Source: Hofstenia miamia
Lineage: Eukaryota; Xenacoelomorpha; Acoela
Direction: 5' to 3'
Length of the DNA stretch: 64,000 nucleotides
Assembly: GCA_004352715.1 (NCBI GenBank)
Contig: SCFE01000002.1
Location: 3,257,004 to 3,321,003 of the forward strand
Shown: one piece after another, positions 36,006 through 48,650 of the stretch
How positions within the stretch are numbered: the first letter of the stretch is position 1
Layout: each line of letters opens with the position of its first letter
The notes under the pieces: generated by a model
Seen by the model: only the letters and a program-made list of their open reading frames with translations
What the model was told of the DNA's origin: nothing
Database searches by the model: none
Program-made: the position numbers and the translations under genes

Positions 36006-39000
36006 TAATTTTAAGTAATTAACATCAATCAACATAGGGTAGCTTTAACTTTACATGCTGTTTTATCCACATTTTCAAACAATCTTGGTAGGTTAATACA
36101 TCAATTCAAATGAGGTGAAAATTTCGTTGTTTTGTAAATTCACGTCCAACGTTTTGCCTGGATTTGTGCAGAAACTTTTAACCTATGTGATTGACTTGAC
36201 GAAATATTTTCCAGTATAACTTTTTCCGTTGAAAGATTTTCTTACGTGCAGGCTCTACTGTTTTCAATTAAGATCACTAATCTTAATTGACGAATCTAAA
36301 TCTAAACTCAAAACATAGATTTCTTATAAAGCATTCACTTAATTCATTTTGTAAATTGCTCTTAGATTATTGTTTGAATGTTTGTGATAAACCCATGCAT
36401 ACACACATACATACATAGATACATAAATTTATTCACATAAACTGATTGTTGTCTATATCTTTTGTTTATGGGTGTGACAAACCCACTAGCAGTCAAATTG
36501 TTATTAATTCAAAACTTAGGGTTCTATAAATTAGTAACAAAAGCAAACTATACAATAAGATAGTTTTGTACAGAACAAAATTTCTTACTCTAACAAATTT
36601 CATTACTTATGAGTGCGCAATTTAACTATATACAAGTGTTCTTCAAATAAGTAAATTCAAGTAATATTGAGCTTATAACCGCAGTAAAATCTATGAAAAT
36701 TTAATTAAATTATATAATAAACAACTTACTTTAATTCGAGGATCTTCTTTTTGATAAGTAATCAAGCCCAGGTAATTTCAATAATTACCCGCGGCACAAC
36801 TACTTAACAGAAACATGTGTATAATTTGAAGGTGTTATGTTGAAAAAAACCTAATTACTGAGCGACTTCTTTCTGACGTAACCGTAAAGACAGGGATTTT
36901 AAGAAATCCCCATTTAAACGGTCACAACAAATTTCATATGCCTAAAAAAGAAAGGGATTAGCTACCTTTTATGACTAAATTTCGTTGTCTGCAATTTTTT
37001 TCAATACAATTTCAAATGTCATAGGAGACAAATGATCAGTATGGTACGATTTGTGGGCTGTCTATATTCAATTGGGTATGGCCTATTATTGAATAACTTC
37101 AAACTTTTTGTTAGTCAATATATTTTGACCTTGACTTAAGCTGCTTTATAGTGGACTTGGATTGGTCTTGAGCCTATAATTCTATTAGCATTACTCATGG
37201 AATTTTCATAAACCATGCACTAAATTTTATACTTCACGCTTATTTGAAATTGATAACAAGATTGTAAAATTCGATTTTCATCCTAAACACGTAATAGGGG
37301 CACATTAAGTCGGTTGTCATGCCCATATATTTTCTATCAAAGCAATGATATCTTCATAATTGTATTAAGTATTGTGATAGCAGTTTTTTCTTTTTAAGAA
37401 ATTTTGTTGTTATATCTGAAGGTCATTAGCAGCTAGAATAATTTAAAACTACTAAAAAGTTGAGGCTGTATATCGCAGTGATGTTAACAAACAACGTTGA
37501 CTTTTATTTTCATCAATCTATGGATTTTGAATAATTTGATGAATTTTATTTTAATTGTACACCGATGACAAATTTTACCGAATCCATAGGTTTGGTTAAA
37601 GTCTACGCTTGTGAAATTGTTAAAATGATTAAAAAATTTGCTTAAATGAAACAATGAAAAATCTATATATTAAAATGTATTTTGAAAAATTCTCAGCATA
37701 TGTCAATATATATCCATTGCAATAGCTGACTCAGTTGGAAGGGAGCATCTGCTAATACAGTTGATCAAGTCCCACTTAAAATAATTTAGCACGTTTTCTA
37801 GTAGTTTTGTCAATGAGAATTGAAGAATTTTTAAATTTACCTTTTCTACAAATTTATCTAAAATCGTGTTTACTAAGAAATGTTATTTATCGATTAATAT
37901 GTGTATATGTAAGTCTGTGAAGATTGAATTTGTGAGAATGGGGAATATTTATTGGAAGACCTATTTCTTGACTAATATAGAGTCATCCATATTCTATATC
38001 ATTACAAGCAAAAATCAATTAATAAAAAAATTTGTTTTACTTGTACTGTACAAAAAAATTATGTGTTAGAATGTATTAATAATTTGGATTTGTACAACCA
38101 AGTTTGAATTTTAAATATTCGACATTGAATGCAAAGGCAACCACATCAAAATCTAAAGAAATACATGCATGTATAAGTTAGAGTCAAGCGGGACCGAAAA
38201 AGAAAACACGGGATGTGTCATGTACGGGATCGAGAATACTTAATCCATTTCAACTGAGACTAATTTGAATTCATTTTGTTATCTTTTTCGAACTATTGAA
38301 TTTTCCAAAGTAGAATGTTTGAAATATTTCATTTGAGTATTCTACTTGATAAATTTATGCATTATTTTAATACACCTTAATCTTAGCATGGCAACGGAAA
38401 TAGATGTACGTATACGAAACCGGTGCTACACTGGGACAGGGAATTTAGTCTAAGCCACATTTAGTTTTTAATTTCAGTAATGTATTGCAACCATGTTCTC
38501 CTTAATATTTTTACAATAGTCGCATAGTTTCGAGGCACCTTGCACTACAAATGAAATAACAGATTCTTAGGTGTTAAATTTTTTGAAGGCAACGCTAAGA
38601 AATGCATAACTGCATCATTCATTAAGGCTTGATTAGTCGAATGAGACTACTTTCTCCTTTAAAAAGCTATTTTTAGAATACTATGAAATTAACATAAGAC
38701 ACAATGAGTCAATTAGAGTTGCGAAGTTATGCTTGGAAAATTCAGCCCTCGAAAGCAGCGAAGAATACCGAATATTAGATCATGCTTCATCTGTCCAAGT
38801 GAAAAAACTGTGTTGTGTATCACGCATCATTCTTAAACTAGCTTAAGCGACAAACGATTTCTATTATTCAATAATATCTGTGGACTACAAAAAGTACCCG
38901 AAAACCTTATCAAGGCAGTGAGAAAGTAAAAAGTTTCTAACTACGTAGAGTTTCTAACTTACCCAAATTTGGTCTTAAAACAAGAATTAAAAAATTGATT

Positions 39001-40754
39001 TTGTCGAGACTCATAAAATGGCCGAATTAGCATTAGCTTAAATGGGCCGAGCTTAAGGTTTGTTGTGTGCATGTACACTGAAACAGTGCAGAAAAACAAT
39101 GCTTTATTTAACAAGCATCATTACTAAGAAATATAACGCATTATGTAGACTTAAATAAGGATGTTGTCACCCTGATGCTGTGCTAGAATAGGTGAATATG
39201 AAATAAAAGCATTCGAATGGTTGCAAATACTTTAGTCTGAACGTTAGAATATTTTTTTCTCCACAAAATTCCCAAAACAAATGTTCATAAACAACATCAT
39301 GTTAACGAACCTTGCCATTTAAACGTGATTATATCCAATAGAGACCGCATTTGTCTTGAATCCTAGGTTTTAAATTTTATGACGTTGCAGCGGTTTTCTA
39401 AATGCTGCCATTTGACAGGTGTCGACATGTTTTCATTCATTTTTAACGCATGAATTAGAGGTAAGGTGAGTTTCCTAAAAGATTTCCAATTTCTCTACAC
39501 ACACATCTTTAAAATTATAATGGTATTAATGTAGAAAAACAAAAGAGATTGATCATTTGAATGTGGTGCAAGAAATTCCACATCAAAGATTAAATTTATA
39601 GAGTATTTGTAAATATAAAATGAAGCATTAGAAAACTCTTATAAAATAAATTTATTTGCTAAAATTCTTTATTACAAATCTACATGAAATTTTAATGGGT
39701 TCATTGTAAGGTAATATGTGGTTGTACGCAGCCAGTTGAGTACAAACAAACACCTAATATAGAGCTATTTTTCGTTTTTATAATGGAATTTAAATTATTT
39801 TTTCTTATTTTGTGTATAGACTTGTATACTTTTGAAAATATGCTACATGAAGTAGGATTAAAGTTAATCAAATGTTTTTTCGCGAAATCTAAGGAAATGT
39901 TGTTTTACTTTTATGTACCTCAAAACATTCTTTGCTTATTGATTATGATCAGGTGTAGCTCTTGAGTACGCTTTCCAAGTAACAAAAATTAATGGACAAT
40001 TATTATTTTCATAATAGTTGAATACTAGCGCTTGGCCACTGTACTATTAATGTACAAATGAAAAATCTATAAATAAGCTAATAATGAAGTTTTTTGTAAC
40101 TTAATTTCCTAAATTATACATGTAATACAGAATAGAACATTAAATATTTCTATTTGACAACCATTCTATCAAACACAAAACAAAAATCTATAAGCTAATT
40201 GCAATTCATATTATAATATTTTTTACACAAAGTAAGATTGTTACCAAAACAATTCAGTTTCATTGTTATAATATATTAAAAATAATATTACATTTTTTAA
40301 AATTTTTTGAATTAAGTTAAACACACTTCATTTTTGGATCAATGCTTAATATATGGCTAGATAATGGCCAATAACGAGGAATCAATGGTCCATGATCATT
40401 ATTGCTTGAGCTAGCTGATATAAATATATTCTCACTGGTCTAAAAATGAAATATTCATCAAAAATTTTTATCTGACTATAAAAAGTCTTAAATTTAGAAT
40501 CGAATTTTGTAAATGAAAAGTTATTACTTTAGAAACGCGGCACAATAAAATTCATTTTATCAATGAAAATCAATTTAATGAATGACATACTTTCAGTAAT
40601 AAATCATACGTGTTTTTTACACAAATATTTAGAACATCAATACTTTGATTTTGCAAACTAAATTTTTTGAAAATGTCAAATAACAATTGCAATACTGTGC
40701 TTAACACCAGTTTACTGGGAATTTTTTAAAATCGTTTATGACTTCCTCAAATAT

Positions 40755-40850
40755 TTTTTAACACTTATAGCTCACGAACTAATGAAGATATTGACAATCT
40801 GAGAAATCCCCAAGATAGAAAGGTGTCTCCTCTTTCAGCCTTTTGACCCG
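40755..40850. repeat. Dispersed repeat, copy 1
   Basis: CTTATAGCTCACGAACTAAT...AATCTGAGA...GGTGTCTCCTCTTTCA recurs at 50518-50600 in the same orientation; a weaker relative may lie at 6750-6830. Confidence 0.6.
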
Positions 40851-41784
40851 TCTGAACGGGACTCACACAGATTGTTTTTAAATCACAAAATATTTCAGAA
40901 TAATTGTTATTCCAATAGACATTAAACTACCGCATTATCCGAGCACTAGGTATGGAAAGAATTTGAATATTTTTACAAAAATCGCATTTCTTGTTGAAAA
41001 AATATTCTTATTTGCATGTACTTCGGATATTAAAAAAGTTTTAGCACAAATTATCATCATTGCATGCTTACTTTTAGTCATAGTTCTCTCATATTTTCAA
41101 GATTTTTAATTTTTATGCAGCTCCTGTTGCAAGTAAATTTCATAGATTTAATATATTAGTCCAAAATTTTAACGAAAGAAAGTAAATCATGGATTTAATC
41201 CGTGTTAAAAATGTAATAGAAAATGAAAGCACATACTTGCATAAAATACCAAGAACGAGATATGCCGAACTTTACCAATTTATTATCGAATGATTTGTGT
41301 GCAAGGCAAATACCTAGCTACTCATAGTATGTTTATTCGCAATGTTTGATCAATTTGTTGATAATTTCACGTCGTGTTCATTAACAATCCAGTGTTTGTG
41401 TCTACATTTGCTTAAACATAGTTCAATCTTAATACTAAAAGCCTAAAAAAATTCCTTTGCATTGCACATCCTGATGGAATTTTCCATTTTATTGTCTTGT
41501 TTGACAACTTTTATATAGACCATTACATTTTCCTCCCACTAATCGGAGCAAATTTGCTTTATGTATACCATACAACTACATGTTAATTAACTGTTAGGTT
41601 AATATGTTTCATAAATGTGAAGTTGATTCAAGGGAGATCGTATTAAGGGTAAATTATATCTCATGCACAGATCAACAATCAAGGGTAAAGTATGCATACA
41701 TAAAAGGCACAATGCAACCAAGTAATCTGTGAACAGTAAATTAAAATTTTCATTTTTGTTTTATTGATCAAAAAATTCAATTTA

Positions 41785-42208
41785 CAGTAATTCCCGGTGA
41801 TTAGACCTACTCTTCTATTAAGCCGAGGGTGATTTCTGACCCGAAAAAACAGGAATTTTTGCTAGCACTGCCGTATTAAAATTTGAAATCATGACGATGA
41901 TTTCTTCAAGTGTAATTTCAGGAAAACGATTGAACACGGAAATTATTTTGTGGTTTTCAGGTGTGTGCGATGGTTAAGAGGAGGCTACATTTCTTAGATT
42001 TTAAATTATGCATAAATAAGTGTTCTAGTAGTGTAAATTACTATGCATGTACCAGTATATACCTGTGCTATATTGTGTTTGCAATAATTACCGACCTGGA
42101 ATGACTCGGAAATATGGATCAAGGATGCACCCGACAAATAAGCCAACCCCCAAAATTTTAGGCAATATTTTGGCTCCAGAAAATTGGCTTAATCGCATGG
42201 AGGTACGG
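41785..42208. mobile_element. pogo/Tigger-like MITE
   Basis: 424 bp flanked by TA (41783-41784, 42209-42210). Ends CAGTAATTCCCGGTGATTAG and, reverse complemented, CCGTACCTCCATGCGATTAAG; 15 of 23 positions agree and both resemble Tigger termini (CAGT...ATTAAGCC). No coding sequence seen. Confidence 0.5.
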
Positions 42209-42449
42209 TAGCTAAGATCTTCAAATGATGTTATTGAAAAATAAATTCTTTAATAATTAGATTTATATATTTTGCAATATTGATTTACAAATCCCTGAAT
42301 ATCTCTTGTGTATAGCTACATGTATTTCTAGCAACTACCTTTTGCAAAGTATTGAGACAGGAAGTGACGAGTTCATGTAATTGAAATCAAGCGTACGAAT
42401 TTAGAGGTAATACTGTCATGATGTTCACACAATACTACAGAGTAGCTAT

Positions 42450-42450
<1 letters not shown>

Positions 42451-42480
<30 letters not shown>

Positions 42481-42484
42481 GAAA
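42451..42484. repeat. (GAAA)n microsatellite, LINE 3' tail
   Basis: About eight GAAA units; on the minus strand TTTC repeats follow the LINE poly(A)-like signal. Confidence 0.9.
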
Positions 42485-42541
42485 ATTTATTCACTTGCAA
42501 CCCTAGGGTTGAATAATAGTGAAATATACAAACTTATAACA

Positions 42542-42757
42542 TTAAGTATAATATACAAATGGATATTCTTTTTGAATCTGTGACGGAATAAACGATTTCG
42601 TAAATCGAAATGTCCTAACTGAGATTTGGCGATTGCGATGAGCTCGTAAAGGGTAGAGAGATTCTCGTTCTGCGGGTATTAGATTGTGTAGAGGGTGGTT
42701 CAGGTTCTGCAATTTTTTCCAGAGTCGGTCACAAAGACTTTGGCGACGAGTGTACAA
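42542..42757 (-). pseudogene. C-terminal end of LINE ORF2
   Basis: RLWKKLQNLNHPLHNLIPAE (about 42700-42645) and RTFRFTKSFIPSQIQKEY match the conserved tail of many animal LINE ORF2 proteins (L.DPNHPLH.LLP, TERFKNSFIP). Open to the stop; the upstream part is lost at the N. Confidence 0.75.
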
Positions 42758-42861
42758 GNCTCCGGCATGCCACAGTCAATTAATAAGGCACTTAGTTCAT
42801 CTAGCTTAAATCGCAGTGATTGGACATTACTTAAAAACAGATTTGGGGTTGACTTAGATAG

Positions 42862-43695
42862 TCAATTATTTTGTTGCTCCTTGTACTCCTCCTCATCCAG
42901 AAAGAGTTTCAAATTTCTTATTTTTAGTCTGGACTTATCTACGTTATGCTCTTTCATAAGTTTGTATCTTTGCTGAAGAAGAATCTTTTCAGTTGCTCTG
43001 TCACTGACGCTTAGTTCTCCTTTTACAAATACCTTGTAATCTTCAAAATTTTTCAAACGAAATGCTTTGGATACAATACAGCGCCTGGTCCAAACTGAGC
43101 CAACGTCAACGACTATTGGTCTAACCCGACCGCTGCTAGATTTCCCGATTCGAAAAACGTCTCGTATTACATTTGTACTTTCTTCCAGAAAATTGAAAAT
43201 TTTCAGCACCTCGTTTTTGTCGTTTTCGAAATGATTTTCAGTTGACTCGGGAATGCCACTAATTACTAATCTTGACATATGAATATCACTAACCTCAGTG
43301 CTTGGTTTGGCTTTAGTACTACAGCAGGATGACGGTTTGATTTGCTCCATCGACTTTCGGAAATTCTCCATCAACTTGCCTTGTTTCTCATCTAGTTCCA
43401 CAATTTGTTTAGCAATATTGTTAGTGATAGATTCCAATCGTGAGACCTGATCAGACAAAGTTGCAGTTTTAGTCCAAATTTTTTTTTCTCCGGTGTCGAC
43501 ACAGTCGTTGCAAAAAGTAATAAAATGTTGGTGGTATTTAGTAATTGCATCCACACACCCTTGCGAAAAGCCAGTACACTTTTTTGTCAGATGTAGCGAG
43601 ATATTGCAGCATATACATGAAAATCTATGTACATTACTTTCAAAGCCATTGCCACATGTTTTACATTGCGAAGGTTGATCATTAGAATTTGACAT
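42862..43695 (-). CDS. LINE ORF1 protein with PHD finger
   Basis: 277 residues from the ATG at 43695; upstream in-frame codons to 43719 lack an ATG. Residues 11-65 hold Cys11, Cys14, Cys27, Cys30, His35, Cys40, Cys62, Cys65, the C4HC3 spacing of a PHD finger. Residues ~72-120 are heptad-like (coiled coil, trimerisation in L1-type ORF1p). From ~148 comes RLVISGIPES...FRIGK...GRVRPIVVDV, an RRM-like RNA-binding domain as in L1 ORF1p, and the C-terminal VKGELSVSDRATEKILLQQR. No stop or frameshift, so the copy is young. The role is RNA binding in retrotransposition; it is not a host gene. Confidence 0.82.
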   Translation of the reverse strand: MSNSNDQPSQCKTCGNGFESNVHRFSCICCNISLHLTKKCTGFSQGCVDAITKYHQHFITFCNDCVDTGEKKIWTKTATLSDQVSRLESITNNIAKQIVELDEKQGKLMENFRKSMEQIKPSSCCSTKAKPSTEVSDIHMSRLVISGIPESTENHFENDKNEVLKIFNFLEESTNVIRDVFRIGKSSSGRVRPIVVDVGSVWTRRCIVSKAFRLKNFEDYKVFVKGELSVSDRATEKILLQQRYKLMKEHNVDKSRLKIRNLKLFLDEEEYKEQQNN

Positions 43696-43739
43696 CTTTT
43701 GCGATGTTAAAATTTTCAATGCTGGTAATCTTTTACATC

Positions 43740-44588
43740 AGCATATAATAAGGTCTGCCTTAAATTATGCCATCAGCATTTGTTCCTCACCAATGTTAAG
43801 TTGATGTTCAATTGTTTTATGTAAAATGATACATTGCATTGCCAACTATATATATAAGCAAAAAATCATTTTTAATGCTTTAACATACTCTCTTCAGAAG
43901 AATAGCTAATGATAATCAAGGAGATAAACTTTTCTAATATCCAATAGCAAAATTCCCAACTCGAGATTTCTACGCATGTCCATATTTATACTTTCCGAAC
44001 AAAAGTTCTCGTTGGAATGCATTAACCCTAAAAGTTTACACCATGAATAATGTTTGCATTTGCTCGTACAATGGAATATTGTTATATGATGGCGTTCGAT
44101 GTTTAGATAGAAAGGCAGTCATTTGGACAGAGCCCAATAGTCGTCTTTAGTTAACCTACTTAGAGAAGCCAGCTCAACCTTTTTTAACTTGACTTCCATT
44201 TCAAATACTATGCACATAAGATTGTTTTGAGTTTCGACAGTAGTTAATATCATGTGGAGCTATTTTATGTTTTAATGAACTAGTCGTTTAAATTTTCGAG
44301 GCATATTAACTTGCAATTGCAAAATCTTTACTGAATAATTCATTGCGAAAATTTTTTTTGCACTACATAGTATTTTAGTCTATGAAGTTCCCATTTCTTA
44401 CTATCCTCAAAATTTGCGTATTCCACTTGTTTGCTAATTGTCCACCACATCCTAAATTTAACTCAAAAAATGTTATAAATTGCAAATAATGAATAGAGAA
44501 TGTAGTGGTTTCTGGATTCAATGAACTTTTGTTATTAGTCAAATCATTAAACCCCTCAATCCTTTTACCCTTCGTATCAACAATTCAT

Positions 44589-44640
<52 letters not shown>

Positions 44641-45165
44641 TAATAAATAGTGATTACATTTTATAGGTTTCAAAATGAATTAGCACTAGGTCACTAATAC
44701 AGTATGCATAATATGTCACCATTGTTGAACTAACAAAAATGTAACGAACTACTGTAATGTTGATTTGGGTATGATAGAAATATTTGCAAGAGTCGCATGC
44801 ACTTGAATGAACATAATGTTATCGTTTCCTGTTTGCCACACCTGCGGCAACACGGAATTTTCTGTTAGAGTGTAAATATAACAATTGATAAAGTTTATCG
44901 GTAAATGTCTATTGTTTGCATTTGGTAAACTCATGCGTGATTTATCAGACTGCAACTCAAATATATTTAATTAAGAATTTGCATGTAATTTTTGTTTTTA
45001 CGTAAAAAAATCTCTCTAAATATGTACTAATTATTAAAGCTTGCTCAAAGCCATTGAAATCTCTGATATTCACACGGTATCATACAATTGAATGGGATGA
45101 ATCATAACATTTACAGGAGAAGTATTTAATTATAAATGTAAGGTGTATGCTAACAGATGATAATT
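43740..45165. other. Gene-free stretch
   Basis: No recognised gene. It holds a (TAA)n microsatellite at 44591-44637 and a 68-codon minus-strand frame (44955-44749) without family resemblance. Confidence 0.5.
44591..44637. repeat. (AAT)n microsatellite
   Basis: About 15 AAT units. Confidence 0.95.
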
Positions 45166-45169
45166 AAAT

Positions 45170-45179
45170 TTTATTTATT
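45170..45179 (-). terminator. Two overlapping AATAAA poly(A) signals
   Basis: AATAAATAAA on the minus strand, about 50 nt after the stop of the orphan exon. Confidence 0.4.
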
Positions 45180-45227
45180 AAATCTACAATTTTTGTCCAT
45201 TCAGCTTCACCCCACAGCTGACTTAAG

Positions 45228-45412
45228 TCATTTAGATTGACTGAGTTCACCCCCACTCATTTTTATTAGCTTCAGTTTACATATAGGACGCTTACGAAGT
45301 TCCAACTCTGCGTGCTTGTCACAATTCAAGTCAGTTTTTGTAGGAAACAAGCAATGGGATGAGTGTAACTCTTGCATATTAATCCAAGTTGACATGGGAA
45401 CCAGAGGATTCT
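45228..45412 (-). CDS. Orphan candidate terminal exon, function unknown
   Basis: An acceptor AATAACAG (minus strand) opens a 60-codon frame, ENPLVPMSTWINMQELHSS... KRPICKLKLIKMSGGELSQS, ending in TGA at 45230-45228. Overlapping AATAAA signals follow at 45179-45170, about 50 nt after the stop. Composition looks coding (few rare-looking runs, mixed polar and hydrophobic residues), unlike the flanks. I do not recognise the family and found no partner exon between 45.4 and 46.6 kb; the 1000-N gap at 46.6 kb could hide one. It could also be a retroelement fragment. Confidence 0.35.
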
Positions 45413-46625
45413 CTGTTATTTACAATTTGCAGATTTTTTCTATTCTTTTTGAAATTGCAGAAAATTTTTAATATGTAGAATTAAATATATTGAGATAATG
45501 ATCATCTACACAGTGGTAAGAGGTGATGCGCATTTAAAAGGGCAGGCTTTCAAAATTGATTTTTGGTTTACTAATATAATATCTCATGAAAAATTTTACA
45601 AAATTTACAACTAAGATGTTAAAATACACTTTAACGACCATTTTTACCGTTTTGAACACTTGATCAAATTGAGAAGTACCCATCGAAAATTTCTATAATG
45701 GGGCCTAATTCTTATCCGAGACATATAGGCCTAGGTTGTTTTTTCCTCTCTAAGCATAATGCCGTGCTCGCCCGTGCATACGTATGATAAATAAACCTTT
45801 TTGAACTTTATGTCAACAAAAAGCTTGTTCATCAAAATATTGATCAGTTCGTATGAGAATGAATCAAAACTGGCCTGCTCCACGGAAGGAGGGGCAGGCG
45901 CAAGCCCCCCCCTTAAATACGTCCCTATGTATCCTTCAGAAATTTCTGTATATACTCCTGGTAAGAGGCGACGTATCTAAATCTATTCTTAGATCAGTGA
46001 AAACTACGATTGAATTATCTGGTTTGTCTTGACTTCAGCATGGAAATGAGCCAATATTATACCCCAGTAAGCATTTCAGATTTATCTGTATCTTGGATGA
46101 CTAAATATCAGCAACTATAATATAACAATTATAAGCTATATTGTTTGAATTCATCTAACTTAAAGGTATTATTGATTTCCAACATGTTGTTAGTTATTTC
46201 TTGATATAAATGCGAGCAATGTTACAGAAACGAATAAAATTTAAAACACGATGTAGGTTGAATATCATCAAGCCAAAAATATAGAAAATAACATTTTTTC
46301 AAGTATGTCAAATAGACAGAATGACAAAAGCATATCAGAAAAACAAACAGGAAGTGGTATGTATATTTACATTGAATCAGACGCTATCATCAAGCATGTA
46401 TCATTCACGTAACTATCCCTTTTGAACGATCCATTGGGATATTTCATACATCGGTTCTTTTTAAATGTTTATGAGCATAAGATAGAAACTCAGGTAAATA
46501 CAGCAATCGAGTTTCTTTGTTGTAAATCAAATAGAGCCTAAAAAATTCAATAGTAAAAATTTTTTGAACTATCAAATGGAGACAAAAACCAATTTTTGTA
46601 CAGGTCTATATATATATATATATAT

Positions 46626-47625
46626 NNNNNNNNNNNNNNNNNNNNNNNNNNNNNNNNNNNNNNNNNNNNNNNNNNNNNNNNNNNNNNNNNNNNNNNNNNN
46701 NNNNNNNNNNNNNNNNNNNNNNNNNNNNNNNNNNNNNNNNNNNNNNNNNNNNNNNNNNNNNNNNNNNNNNNNNNNNNNNNNNNNNNNNNNNNNNNNNNNN
46801 NNNNNNNNNNNNNNNNNNNNNNNNNNNNNNNNNNNNNNNNNNNNNNNNNNNNNNNNNNNNNNNNNNNNNNNNNNNNNNNNNNNNNNNNNNNNNNNNNNNN
46901 NNNNNNNNNNNNNNNNNNNNNNNNNNNNNNNNNNNNNNNNNNNNNNNNNNNNNNNNNNNNNNNNNNNNNNNNNNNNNNNNNNNNNNNNNNNNNNNNNNNN
47001 NNNNNNNNNNNNNNNNNNNNNNNNNNNNNNNNNNNNNNNNNNNNNNNNNNNNNNNNNNNNNNNNNNNNNNNNNNNNNNNNNNNNNNNNNNNNNNNNNNNN
47101 NNNNNNNNNNNNNNNNNNNNNNNNNNNNNNNNNNNNNNNNNNNNNNNNNNNNNNNNNNNNNNNNNNNNNNNNNNNNNNNNNNNNNNNNNNNNNNNNNNNN
47201 NNNNNNNNNNNNNNNNNNNNNNNNNNNNNNNNNNNNNNNNNNNNNNNNNNNNNNNNNNNNNNNNNNNNNNNNNNNNNNNNNNNNNNNNNNNNNNNNNNNN
47301 NNNNNNNNNNNNNNNNNNNNNNNNNNNNNNNNNNNNNNNNNNNNNNNNNNNNNNNNNNNNNNNNNNNNNNNNNNNNNNNNNNNNNNNNNNNNNNNNNNNN
47401 NNNNNNNNNNNNNNNNNNNNNNNNNNNNNNNNNNNNNNNNNNNNNNNNNNNNNNNNNNNNNNNNNNNNNNNNNNNNNNNNNNNNNNNNNNNNNNNNNNNN
47501 NNNNNNNNNNNNNNNNNNNNNNNNNNNNNNNNNNNNNNNNNNNNNNNNNNNNNNNNNNNNNNNNNNNNNNNNNNNNNNNNNNNNNNNNNNNNNNNNNNNN
47601 NNNNNNNNNNNNNNNNNNNNNNNNN
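46626..47625. other. Assembly gap (1000 N)
   Basis: Exactly 1000 N, preceded by (TA)n from 46607; the size is probably nominal. Confidence 0.98.
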
Positions 47626-47892
47626 GGAGTTGAGTGGAGTTTTTTTTTATTCTTATTAATAAAAGACAAAAAGAAAAGAAAATTTATAAAATATAATATT
47701 ATTTTTTTTTTTTCTCTGCTTTTGATTTTTAGTGTATATTTACTCTTATTTTAAAGTACAAATATACCTGATAAATAAAACTAGCAATCTAATAATATCC
47801 ATAAATTAAATTAATGTATCATTTGCAGGGTTATTTCCTCTTACATCTGGGAAACATCCGTTATTTGGAACATTATAGTTTTTTCTTTTATA

Positions 47893-48490
47893 TTAGGTTG
47901 TCAGATAAGTTCGTGCGGGTTTTATGAACGTTATTTTTATCAACACAAAACGTTTATTCGCCTTAATGCTAAAAGCTTTTCAAGTGTACTATGTTATATG
48001 CACTTAAATTAGTTTGCTGTGTTACGAGAGAGCTTGTTCGACGTTTGAATTTTGAATTCAGAGGAAGCGACCTAACCTAATGTGGCATGGTGTTCTTTTG
48101 CAACATGACAATGCTCGTCCGCACACCTCAAAATTGACGAAAGCCGCAATTCAGGAAATCGGTTGGGAAATTTTACCACATCCGCCTATTCTCCTCATCT
48201 TGCGCCTATAGATTTTCTTCTGTTCCGCTATCTTTCCAACAATCTTCGAGGCGTTTCCTTCTACACCAAAGAGGAGATAAAAACACGGCTCGGTAATTTT
48301 TTTTTCTCCCAGTCCACTGTTTTTTACCGCAGCGGTATTATGTAACTTTTAGAAAGATGGGGTAAAGATTTAAAAAGAGAAAGAGAAAACATCTTTTATT
48401 AAAAAAAAAATTTTTTTTATTTTTAATATGGTTTTATATTCACTTCAATTTTGTGTGATAAAAACCGCACAAACTTATCTGACAACCCAA
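47893..48490 (+). mobile_element. Internally deleted mariner transposon
   Basis: 598 bp between TA duplications (47891-47892, 48491-48492). TIRs TTAGGTTGTCAGATAAGTTC and TTGGGTTGTCAGATAAGTTT, continuing GTGCGG, agree at nearly every position over ~32 bp. Full-length mariners are ~1.3 kb, so the middle is lost, roughly the N-terminal half of the transposase. Confidence 0.9.
48080..48360 (+). pseudogene. Mariner transposase C-terminal half
   Basis: LLQHDNARPHTSK (second catalytic Asp, from ~48096), then after a one-base deletion near 48186 YSPHLAPIDFLLFRYLSNNL (third Asp), SFYTKEEIKTRL. Mariners have DD34D; the N-terminal DNA-binding half and first Asp are missing, so inactive, although its TIRs could still be mobilised in trans by an active relative. 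Confidence 0.85.
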
Positions 48491-48650
48491 TATATATATC
48501 AAAAATCATCGCAATTTTTGAAAGACATGATTTTATTTTGCATAAATTGCAAATTATACTTTTGTAAAAATATAAAAACTAATTGAACCACAACTCATTG
48601 AAAACATTCTAGGACTGCACATGCCTTAGCCTTAAAAATCACGAAATCAC

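Larger units (their letters stand above)
33988..41780. other. Long gene-free stretch
   Basis: Apart from the MITE at 35790-36005 and a short dispersed repeat at 40755-40850, I see no exon, RNA gene or transposase in this 7.8 kb. Open frames up to ~67 codons (for example 37866-38069) have no family resemblance. Confidence 0.5.
42450..43695 (-). mobile_element. CR1/L2-like LINE with its ORF2 body missing
   Basis: Minus strand: complete ORF1 (43695-42862), ~100 bp, a single N at 42759, the last 71 codons of an ORF2 (42757-42542), a 3' UTR with AATAAA (42487-42492) and a (TTTC)n tail (42451-42484). A 3' microsatellite tail is usual for CR1/L2 elements. The endonuclease and RT (~2.5 kb) are absent exactly at the N. 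Confidence 0.75.

Noticed and set aside
44749-44955. 68-codon minus-strand frame
   Set aside because: Looks mildly coding (LTENSVLPQVWQTGN) but has no splice sites, poly(A) signal or homologue that I recognise.
45860-45960. G/C-rich string (GGAGGGGCAGGCGCAAGCCCCCC)
   Set aside because: Resembles a transposon end but no matching inverted end or duplication was found.
46564-47754. Open frames of 345-396 codons across 46.6-47.7 kb
   Set aside because: They span the 1000-N gap and read TA repeats at the ends.
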